A DNA stretch of 64,000 nucleotides. It comes from Prostheceraeus crozeri (lineage: Eukaryota; Platyhelminthes; Polycladida; Euryleptidae). Below the pieces are notes generated by a model, which ran no database searches, was not told the DNA's origin, and saw only the letters and a list, made by a program, of their open reading frames with translations. The stretch lies in assembly GCA_907163375.1 (NCBI GenBank), contig CAJQUW010010279.1, positions 186,001 through 250,000 of the forward strand, read 5' to 3'. Shown piece after piece: positions 28,501-40,500 of the stretch; within the stretch, counting starts at the first letter, position 1; the number at the start of each line of letters is the position of its first letter. The translations under genes were made by a program, and so were the position numbers.

Positions 28501-31500
28501 AAATATATACAGGAGTTAATTTCACCTAAGAATGGAAGATGAAGTCCTTCAAATGACCATGCTCTTTTCAATCCATTAGATTGCAGCTTACAGTGCTTCT
28601 GGTTAAAGCAGACGTATCTCCGTTCGAATAAGTTCCTTTATCTTCATTTATCCCTTGACATCAGATGGTGATGCATATCATTACCTCATCAAACGAGAAT
28701 CAAGAATATTGTATTCTCAAACGCATCAAGATGTCCTTGCAGTTTTCTTGTTATACTAGTTTCATTTGTCCAACTTTTTGGCATCCTTTTTCTGCTTTTT
28801 GTAACATCCCAGTGCATTTACGCATGACTCAATAATGATGAAGGGGGACTATGCGAATCATTGGTGAAGATCATTGTGAGGTTATTTGACGCAGGAGACT
28901 ATTCAATAGAATCAATTGTCAACACAAGCTGTGCATCCTCTAAGACAGTTCTTAGAGTTTCGTGAACCCACAAGAAATACGATAAAATTCACAGCACCAC
29001 ACGTCGACCGAGGACGAAGACAAACATATTCTTCTTCATTTATAAAATACAGTTCCTGATCTATTATATTGCACGCATTTTACAACTACGTGCATACATT
29101 TATGTATCACTTATGATAATCCTATCTTATTGCAAAGATGTTAGTGGGAAACTTACCCACGCAAAGGCAGAATGTTTGACTAAGTTATAAAGCCCTTCAT
29201 GTGTCTACAAGGTCTATCTAAAGCGTGCTATTTATTGAAACGATCAAAACTAATTACGTAATCGACAATTCTCATCACTGAGTTCATATTGGTAATACTC
29301 ACCAATTGCTGATAAAATCTGACTGATGCACAATGGACTCGATGTTCGTGTTAGGAGCGTTGAAACGAGACCTCATCCATAGCTGATTTCGAACGTCCAA
29401 TGCGTGGCCACGATTAGAAAGAAAAGTCGTAGCGTTGACAATCCTCGTTCCTCCAGCCGTTGTGATATTCAATCCCGCACGTTCATTAGACAAAAACCGC
29501 GAGCTGAAAGCAAAAAACATTTTCTATGTATGTATTCGATTTTGAAATTTTCAGTAGGTCCGAAATCATTACAATGCAGTGCTATATTATGCTTGCAGCT
29601 CGTGTTAAAAAATGTCATCAATAAGAAATGAGGTTCACATACTATGCAAAGAGGTCAAAGCATGCGACAATATGTGACCCCAGATGACAGTGCTGCTTCT
29701 CTTCAAAGATGCTCGTATTTTGCATGTGATTGATGCACAAATATAGGCCCTGTTTTTCTATATTTCGACACTGAACATCGGTGCAATGAACTCGGTCTAA
29801 TAACCGGTATGAGCTGATCATGATACAAGTTAGGACTTTTAGGACGTTTCGGCATTATTGTCTGAGAGATTAAATGCCATAGCTTGAGAGAATTAGATTT
29901 TGAAGGGTTTTGATAGCTTGTTAAAATTGAATTCAAAATGGCAAAATCACAATTCAGAGTTATGTCAGTACTCGGCATTCGGCAATCAAAAGTGTAGGAA
30001 AATTGTCACTTTGCGCAGTACAATACGTGAATCATCTATCAAAATGCGGGTAGAATGCGAAAAAATCACTTTTAGCTGAACTACGCGTACTACTACTAAT
30101 GCAGGTCTATTTTAAAGCAAGCGCGCTTTCAACAAAGGGGAAGTGTTTTCATTAGCTTGCTATTCATGTTTTTCAAGCATTAAAGTAATTCCGCCTTCAG
30201 AAAGAGTGGAAAATAGTGTTTTTAGCTTGTAATTCATATATTTCAAGCATTAAAGTAATTCCGCCTTCAGAAAGAGTGGAAAATAGTGTTTTTAGCTTGT
30301 TATTCATGTATTTCAAGCTTACCATAATGTTATAAAAATCCATTAACAAAACACATCATGAAAATAAGCGACTTCTACTATATTCCTTCAAATTACAATA
30401 ATGTAATGTAGCTTCAGAGCATTTCAACGATTTAACACTTTGATTGGAATGACTTACCCGTTGACAAAGGTGCTCGCAGATCCGTTCACGATCTTCAATC
30501 CGGCATCGAATTCATTCCGTTCGAAGCTTGTATCAACAACCTTCACATAAGCCCAAGGACTTTTGACCGTGAGACCTCGCTGACGATTCGCGGAGAAGTT
30601 GGAATTCTTCACATAAACCTCTGGATTCATTGTCTCCGCTACGGACGCCTGTTGATGAAATTCAAAATCACTGCCAGGATACTCATCAAAGATAATAATT
30701 TCCTAGCGGAAACTACAGCGATCCGCGTCTACTTATGGTGTCAATTCTTCATCTCTCGAATATATTTCACTTTGAAACCTGATCCGCCTTACTAGTTAGG
30801 GCTGTTATTGATTATTCAGGATGTATATTCTAGACAAGAAAAGAGAGCGAGACACCCATTTTCTAAGGTGATGAATCACTTGATTTTGTGATGTTCCACA
30901 ATACCAGTGTGCCATTCTTGTATGACACTGCCTTGATTTCATCCTCAAGGCGGAGAACAGATGCAGGCATTCAGATAAAAGTTCAATTATTGACATGTAG
31001 TATCATATAAATATCATATGTTGCCCTAAAAACTCATTAGAGTACAGAGAACATAAAATGAAGCTGAGTATCCGGTAGGACTATGTGAACTATGTCTTAG
31101 TAATGAATGGAAGATGGCTATACGATTCTCTGGGATATAGAGAGGGAAATTTATTTACAAATCCCGAAAGCTTTAGAGCGAGAGATTTGTCAAATAATTT
31201 CAAGAGCTAAGTCCCAGAGAAGCGCACAGCTGTCATCTATCCGCTATAAAAACATGTCCGATTATTTACTATGACGTAGAACCATAGATATCCGCGACAG
31301 AATCCCTCTCTACAGATTGCATATTTTTCCTGGGAATAAATTCTATCAAATATAGACGGGACTCTGAGTACGATTCTGCAACTATGCAATAATCTGGTAT
31401 ACTATATTTCACTTAAAACAGGGAATTTTAGAAACTAAGGTAGGATAATATGAATCCAACGTCAAAGAATGTCACTTATTACTAGTATATCAAATAAACG

Positions 31501-34500
31501 TGTTGGAAAAATGAACACAAAACTGAAGATGTAGAAAGCCGCAACCGCCTCAGTTTTCCTATTCTTTTCGGTTCGGTTTTTGATTGACCGCCGAGCACTA
31601 GTGTACAGCATAGTCGATTATATACATGTAAAACCGGTAGAGGTTTACTGAGAGCATTGTTGCTCATCTGTGGTCTCCTTGGCACAGTGGTTAAGTGCCT
31701 AGCCTGGCGACCTTTTGGTTCGGAGGTCGGCAGGAAGGGCATCCGGATTAAGAGTACCCCAAACGCTCCAGAAGAGCCAGACTGTCTCAGCACCGTCCAA
31801 GCCCCCAGTGTGGGCAGTATTGAAGTTAAAGTTTCATTGTTGCCCCAATTTGATGTATTGTAGACAATTAATCATTTAGCTTGTCATACCCGTAATTTGT
31901 CAAGTACTTTCCTTTACAGTGTTTACAAAATTTGGAACTATTTGCCAGTTGAATGCACCTCTGTTCCGTCCGTCAACTGTTTTAAAGAAAGATTGAAGAA
32001 TGTTAATCTCGAACATTTTTCTGAAGACGTTACATTATGAATTTCTTTTTTTTAATCTTTTTTATAAGTAACACTCGTCTATAAGTGCTTTTGCGGCCAT
32101 GACCTCCGCTTATCTTGTTCATTTTCTTGTGCTTTTTTTTCATGAATAAAGAAATCTTATCTTCAAAAAACAATGAAAAGCAGTGAGTCTGACCTGCATT
32201 ATGACACGTATACATGGCTCAAATCGGTTACAGGTGTCCAAGATTGACGGCTTTCTCCAGTGCATGTTGATCTGCAGACCCTCCACACTGGTAGAGCTGA
32301 CTCCCTGGAAGAGACGTGTGGGTGTCCCGTCAACAGGCCATGTGGTCAGCAATTTGCCTGTCCGGATGTCAGTGACGGTGATGTTCGCGAAGGCTTGAGG
32401 ATCCCTCTCCGCTTCCAACATGGTGAGAGTGAGGACCTGAAGATCGCGAGCGAAGCGGCCAGTGGGCAGCCGCATCCTGCACACACTGCTCCCCTGAAAC
32501 GTCCTCTCCAACTTGGCGACGATCAACTTAGGGAATTCCGGAGATGCGGGGATAGAGCCGAAGCCACACATAGATAAGGAATGATGAACCTGAAAATCAA
32601 AATCAATTTTATCAGGGTTGTCCTAAGGTGATCGTGTTATCAGAAATACATGCACACTTCCTCAACATACTCCCAGTTATCGATACAACAAGTGATTTTC
32701 GTGAGGATCAAATAAATGGGATTTATACTAAAACGTCGCAGTTCCGATTTAGTCGCATTCGTTTTGATCGCACTTCCGAATTCGTCGAAAAAGGTCGCAT
32801 CCGAAAACGTCGTATTTCGTCGTCGACGATCATCGGGGTAAGAGTACAAACGTTGCATAACAAATTTCTTAAACTAGTCACAGGACGTCTGTTTCGTACG
32901 AACCCATATATCCTTAACCTATTAAACTTTAAATCACAATTACACCATTGGTTACTAACTTATTACAGGATGTTTTTGTTCAACTTTCCTTGGTATATTA
33001 TGATTATTATATTTCTTATTTTTCAATAATGTATTCCGTGAAGTATAAATTACAAGATTTTCTCATATGTCTGACGACAAGCTTCACATAGCATTTGGCT
33101 TGGGACAAAAAAGATCAAATTGACAAGAAGAAAATACTGCTAGCTAAAGGGTGTATGACGAACTTTATAGAGAAAACATAGATCAACTGACCAACAAAAA
33201 ATCGATCTATTACGACGACGGCGACATGCATCGTTTTCGGACGCGACCTTATCGGATGCGAAGAAATTGGAATTGCGACGTTTTCGTACAAAGTCTAAGA
33301 TTGTGACTTTCGGACTTCATTAGCAGAAGAATACAATACTAAGTTACCTTGCTACTAAACTTCGTTGTCGGACTAGGCATTTCAAGATATCTTTCTTACA
33401 TGTAAGAGAAAGGTTTCACAACAAGCTCCCCTTTGAGATATTTCCAACATCTGCTGGTGCTGAAGCAATCATGAGGATAGTCAAACTTCCAGCTAGTATG
33501 AAGAGTTGATAAAATGAGTTTGATAGAATACATATACAAAGCTATGGTTTACAATGGTTCTGTTATTATGGTCGTATTCAGCGTTGCTTTTCTCCTTTAT
33601 TAGCCACTTCCCAAAAACTACCTGACAATGAAAGAATGTAAAAACATTACAAAATATCATAATCAAAGTCAATGTTCATAATTAACTTTAAAAGATATAC
33701 AGGTAAATAGGTCCACATTATTATAGAGAAAATTGAAGTATTCCACATATCTGCATATGGTTGATTTCCAGCCGCATAGAATATTAAGACTTTACGTGTA
33801 CAACTCACTTCTGCACAATGACTTTTATAGACCGAGGAATGTATTCTGCTGGTCAATTCTGTTAGTTAGCCTTCAGATCTATTTGTCCTCTTAGAGAAAA
33901 GCCATTAACTAAATTTGTTAAGTTAACAAACTCAAAACAGCCAAGAAACAGAAGGTCATCAATTTTTGTGTGAAGATTTACATCATAATGGGGTTCATGA
34001 AATTTCCTTGATAATCAACTTAATTTCCGTTTAATTGAAAAATTTTCATTCTTTTTTTATATCCAACAAGTGTCATACTACTTAAATATCAAAGCTTCAA
34101 GTATCGAATCGATAGTATGTAAACACCTGAAAAATGTGCAAAAAAAGTTAGTTTTAAAAAATGAATCAGATATTTTTTTCAAACCGCAGGAATGTTATCT
34201 CCTTTAACATCTTGAGCCCCCAGGACGTGCACTGCACGTCCTTCATTCATTCCCGCAACTGCCCAGCTATTAAGTCAGTAGTGTAGGTTAGGACGTTCAG
34301 TGCACGTCTCTGTCAGTTGAGGACATTTGCGATTTTTGTAACCGGGGCTCAAGAGGTTAAAAATTGAATAATTTGATTTACACATTTTCACTGCATGCTG
34401 ACAATTTTTTGAATTGATACTCTATCGAACACTTGTCATAGAGCGATACTTTGTCTGTGCCACACCCTCCCACATTCACTGTCAATTATATTCATTGACA

Positions 34501-37500
34501 TGATTGAAATGAAGAAAAAAATCATCAAACCAAATTTCGAATTTGATTTTTTGTTGCCATCGGTCGGGAATTATTCATTTAAAAGAGCAACAAAAAGCAA
34601 TTTTCTGCGACGTGTAGTTTTATATTCCCAATATTTCGGCTTAGCCTTTATCAATGGATGCAGAGAAAAGAAGTTGTATTGAATGTCGTCAAGAAAATTT
34701 AAACCAGCCTATCTATGGCATACACTGGAGCTCTCAAGTTATTATTTTTTCACATATATTAGTTCTTTATCCTTTTGATATCTCAAGTAATCCATGATAT
34801 TTGTGTTCGCATGTCTCATTGTCCCTTGCTCTACTAAGAAGTCATTCATTCGATTTTGCAAATAGTTTCATGACCACTTTTTATACATTGTTGTGACTGA
34901 TGTTTTTTTTATGTATTTACTTTCTGTAATTTTCGCATGTGCTGCGTCTACCGACTCTCAGTAGACCATTGAACAAAGATTATTATTATTAAGGCTATAG
35001 GTTGTATTCCATAGATAGGAATTTTCTTGACGACATTCAGAACAATGTCCCTTTTCTGTATCCCATAATAAAGGCTGAGCCGAAATATTGGGAGCATGAA
35101 ACTACACGGTCGCAAAAAATTGATTTTTGTTACCCTTATAAACTAAATTCATCGAGAAGGTAACATGCAGAAAACTCACTATTTCAGATTCCTGGTCCAG
35201 CCATCGATAATGCAACATGTGAAGGTCTCCTCCATGTCCTCCGTTTTCCGTTGAGGTGACACGATTGAGGGAGATGTAGCCAACCGCAGTGGAAATATTC
35301 ATGCCGTGTCCGCGATTCTGATTGATCTGACAGTCATTCAATATTGCAGGACCTTTGATGCGAGTGTAGTTGAGAGCATCGTAAGCATTCCACCGCAGCC
35401 GAACCTGCAAGGCGGAACAAACGATATCTATGGCTCAGCACTGTTGCGTCTTTTTAAGTGCTTTTACACAACTCTTCATAATAAGTGATCAATTTTATAT
35501 ATTTATTTTTACAATTTATGTACTGTTTTTTTACAATTGTTTTACAATTTTTAATATAATTTATTTAATTTAGGTAGATTTTCTTATATATTCTCGGTCT
35601 TGGAACACTCACTGGAACTAAAAATTTAAGACGTGTTTGGTAAGCTCTTTGTTCCAAACTCTTATTCGTCAGCTCGCTTTATCAATATAAACACATAAGA
35701 TGCGAATTTAAACTGCGGTGTAGAGTTCTCATTTGAAAATACTCACCACTGGATTTCCCTCACAAGTGAAGAAGTAAGTCACTTTTCAGTGAATCATTTC
35801 TAAACAAATTTAATGATGCACCTCGTACTTTCGAAGACAAACTTAAGGGGACTTGTGGTTGTTAGAACTTTCATTTTTGGAAGAACTTTTTATTTTATTC
35901 GAACTTGGAATCGTTGACCGCTTAGAACTTTCTTTTGGAGGCGGGATATAGATATACGCATTATTGTTTTTATTATTGTATCATTACTTTGCCCGTTTGG
36001 GTCATCATTTCATTCCGTATTTTCAAGTTACTCATGATTTGACAATGAAAATACAGATAACATAATTACAAATTATAACGCAGGTCTGCATCTCATTAGA
36101 TTAGAAAACAAGTCATTACGCATAACATGGCATCAAAGCACGAAAAATTGCATTGTAAAATATTGTTTCACATTAGGTTGCCTATCCGCAGTACCGCTAG
36201 GCCTACCATTCATGCATGCTATGTGGAAATGGAATAATGTCTATAGGATAACCAAATGACGATCAGAGTCTTCAACAACCGACAAACAGACGCCAGCGGA
36301 CGTCCTAGCCCCGACAGGCTGGTTTTCAATAACCCAGTCATCGACCGGTCGGTTTTGAATACGCCGTCCACCGGCCCCGACCGGTCCCGGCCTTGCAGAT
36401 CATGGTGTGGAGAAGATGCAAAGGGTCACAGCTTGCTTCATGAGCAAGATGTAGCATTGTTCCTGTCGACGAAGGTGCGGTGGAATGATACCACAAAGAA
36501 TGGGAGGTCATCTGTGGGTGTGTGCATGATCACTCCAGAGATAAGGCTGTGAGCATGTGTACTGCGCATTCAAACGTTTACAATATTCTGCAACAGAAAA
36601 GCACAGTGCTTGTTCAAAGGTCGTTAAAGTCATCTCCCCACCATGTTTCTGCAAGTTGTTGTAGCAATTTGCATCTCCAATGTCGCAGATCAATTTTAGA
36701 CAGATTTCTACGGCATGTATTCGCCATAATCTTCCTGAAAACTCTTAATGGATTGAGTGCATCAGCGGATTCAGTGGAATTCGATGGAGCAGCGCGCTCT
36801 TTGCGGAAGCATCCGCTTTTCTAAAAAGAATGATCGATACTTCTATTCTCCCCCCCACATTTTTAAAGATTTCCAAAATCATTAGATTTCGCCAAATATA
36901 TTCACATTGGATTCAGAATAGACTTCATCTGTCACTGAGTGACACTACAACACGACTGAGAAGTCTTACTTGAACCCTGGGATGAAGGATTGGTCCCTTG
37001 GATGCTCAGTTAGAATACAAGGTACAGCTGTGATCATGAACTTCGTGTGATTGTTGTCTACAGACAAATGACGGGCAGTTGTCTAATTCTGAGGCTGTAA
37101 ATGTTCTACAAGTCAGATAAGAGGATTTTTACACACTCAGCGTTATGCGACGTTAATGAGACTGCCTGTAGGAGCAAGAGAAGATCGTTGACGATGCAAC
37201 ACTTCCGGGTGTCAACAGCAAAAATGTGAGGGATGGGGGAAAAAAGAAGTACCGAATGACCACATTGAGGATGTGTTTTTTAAAATTCGGCAGTGATGTA
37301 GATATTGTACACGTATCTTAGTTCAGAGTGAACTGGGAGCACTCCACTTTATATGCTGGTGACTGCGCCTAGAACTAGTACATCAAAAAGAGAAAGATTT
37401 GCTGAATTATTTCAAAATCCTTCAAAATTCAGTGTTTCTGAACAATCTCAAAGTGCCCTTCATGAGCATATTCACGATTGCAATGTCTAAAGCAATAGAT

Positions 37501-40500
37501 CCAAAAATAGATAAGAACAACATTTATTTTCTAAGTGCGGATATGACTTGTGGCTATTGGCTTGCTAGACAAATGGTTAAAGCTCAAATATATCAAGGAA
37601 TTACATTTCCAAAAATGTCTGAATTTCAGAGATACTCTGGAGGAAATATTTCATTTCTTGGTAACTTGCTGATTCATTTTGCGTCAGGATTAATTTTCCT
37701 GATGAAAGGATGCATAATAATCAGACCTAGACACGAGTCTCGTTCATAAATGTTGGCTGTTTCCGAATTTTATCAAGTGAGTGCCAAGTAACTGTTCACG
37801 TCAATTTTATCATATTTTCCACAAATGTATTTGTTACTTTTCCATGCCTCACCCCCATTGAAAGCCACACTAAGAATCAACAAGCTGAAAGTATTTTAAT
37901 TTCGAGAAACTTTCGACTAGGTCCGGATTCACCAAATAAGAAGACAGAACTGCTACACTGAGAGGCTGGGCTTGAACTTCATTCCATGCTAACTAAGACA
38001 GATTTAGACTTAGAAATTTCACAGAACATAAATCTTACCTCAGAAAGGATTGGCGGGAATGGGCTGGCAGAAATAGCACCGACATGGTGTAGAGACGAAT
38101 TAACTCCGGCGTATTGAACGTCGACAAAGGATAAAACTGATGAAGATACGTTCATCTTAGTATTTGTTGTGTGCAAAGTTTTCAGCTCCAAGGTAGTGTT
38201 GTAGAATTCGAAGCCTTTCCAAAAATCCTTGTACACTGTGGGATTGATACCCCAACATTGTAGGCTGACCACCTCTTGGAAATCTGTAAAGTAAAGACAC
38301 CAATGACGGAATGAACATGAGGAAGGGATGAATCGATGACTCAGCTCTAGAAACACAATACTTTTCCTGCGTGATCATTGAGTTAAAATACGAATCACAC
38401 AAATTCCGGTCACCTATACTGACAAAAACATGATGGTTTAACGTCACTACTACCCCCTTTCTGGGGGCTTGGACGGTGCTGAGTCAGACTTTAAAGTGAA
38501 GCGGTGTGATCTTTCAGTCCGGATGCCCTTCCTGACGACTTCCAATGACACCTTTGGGGCTCGACCTCAGGACCGAAAGATCGCAAGGCCAAGCACTTAA
38601 CTATTGTGCCACGGAGACATCGATATATGCTGACAAATTATGATAAAAAATATTATAAAGAAGTTCTAAGCCGCAACTTAAATTTTATTTACCAATACAT
38701 TTCGGTTTCTTAACCAGCATCAGGGTCAGAGAGCATTACACGGAAGGTTAAATTACTGGAGAGGAAATTTAAAATTCAAGAGTGAGATTCATAGAGGAAT
38801 CAATATATACATGTACTGTGATGATGATGACATTATGGGCATAGAAATCAGAAGTGATGCAACACCTTGACTGTGCTTCTTTCTTTAAGATTATGTTAAT
38901 AGGAAAGAGTCGAGGAAATATATGCACAATTATCTTTGCTTTCTCCAATCACATCTTCCCTTATGACATTCCTATTATAGTACCGGAGAAGGATTACACC
39001 AAGCTTTGTCTTCGAGAAAGTGCACATGTACACAAACAATATAGGAAAGCTGAGATCAATAACCGCGAAGAGTCCAGTGAATATCAGACGCTTTCTCTTC
39101 TGATTCTTGGCACACTTTTTTGAATTTTTACATCATTTTCTGTATACTCTACAAGCATCCATTTTTATGAGAAGACTGTAGCAGCAATTGAAATTTAGCA
39201 TTTTGAGATATGCGCATCAGAACTTGAAAGATTCATTAGCGTTTTACTTACGACAAACATCAGAGCCGAGGGTTATATTGACTTTTCCAGGGCAGTCCAA
39301 TATTGAATTCTCTCTCCCTGTACAGCGCGGTTGTTCGTATAGAATATGTTGAGTGTAATTCTCTGCGATCTGCAGCAATGTGAAATTCCCCTCCGCAAAT
39401 CCAAGCTCACGACAGGCCACATTACTGTCTGCACGAGACCATCTACAATGAAGAAACAGCATTGAATAACCCGTTCATATTGATTCAAGTATTTATTGAA
39501 GCGAGATGGTAACTACATTGTCCAGATAACAACAGCTAAATATCAGGAAAATAGATTTCATCATATTTTACAATATTACGTCACTCAAAAAAATACAATT
39601 TTGAGATGCCTCTGATAAGTCATCGAATAAGACTTGCATTGATTTCTAACACATACAAAACTGAACGGATATCAGACTAATTTCGCATTTTAACGATTAC
39701 ATTTTGACTGAAACTTCTAACTAAATCCTGGGTCATACTTTCCCACTACCTACCTCTCATTCATTTATTAAACTTGAACCAACGGTTAAATAATTCTGGA
39801 TGCTAATAACTCCAGCAAGTCAGATCAAGCAAAAACATAACCTTTAAACGTGCTGCTTGTTTAAATGTAATCAATTCCTAACTCTTAGAATTAACTGCAA
39901 AGAAAAGGTGAGAAGTAACTTACTCTCGATTACGGCTACAAACACCTGCCCATCGACTTTTGTATTTCACTTGCAATTTCCCCATTCGGACTTCAGAGCC
40001 GTCGACTAAACGAACCCTTTTAGGTACCACCAAAGCTGCAGTATCCGGACCCACATGTTTTGTGAACACGATTCTTTGTGTGGCAGTTCCCTGGAAAGCA
40101 AAAATGGAAATTGCTATTGATTATTAGATGACCAGCCAGAGGTGTACGATGTACATGAGGTGGCCTAAATAGCTTAACACTTGAAGAATTTTTCTCTTAC
40201 GGATGAAACAGCGATCTACAGTGAAGTTTGTCTCAATGGACAAAAGATTTGTTCATGATATTCCATCATGGCGAGAAATAAATGCACTTTCTTTGAATTC
40301 GATTGTTTGTTAGCAGAGAATGGATAGAAATCTTCGATAGTATATTACAAAATATTTATTGTGGCAAATGATTTTATCGGCGACAATTCTTGTATTATAT
40401 AAATTTTACATGATACAGGAATTGTCGCCAAAATGGCATAAAAATAGCTACAGAAAAAAATCACTTTGGCATTTTAACATTTTCTATTTTCATAGTCGAT

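Noticed and set aside
29703-29978. Small minus-strand protein
   Set aside because: No domain, no repeat match and no splice context; it is likely a chance open frame in an intron.
31671-31745. A true tRNA gene
   Set aside because: A- and B-box-like sequences are present but no cloverleaf or anticodon stem is convincing, and the same sequence recurs in six places with a common tail, so it is a SINE.
36256-36824. Plus-strand gene in the GC-rich patch
   Set aside because: The overlapping frames show no recognised motif, and the region is intronic to bark on the other strand.
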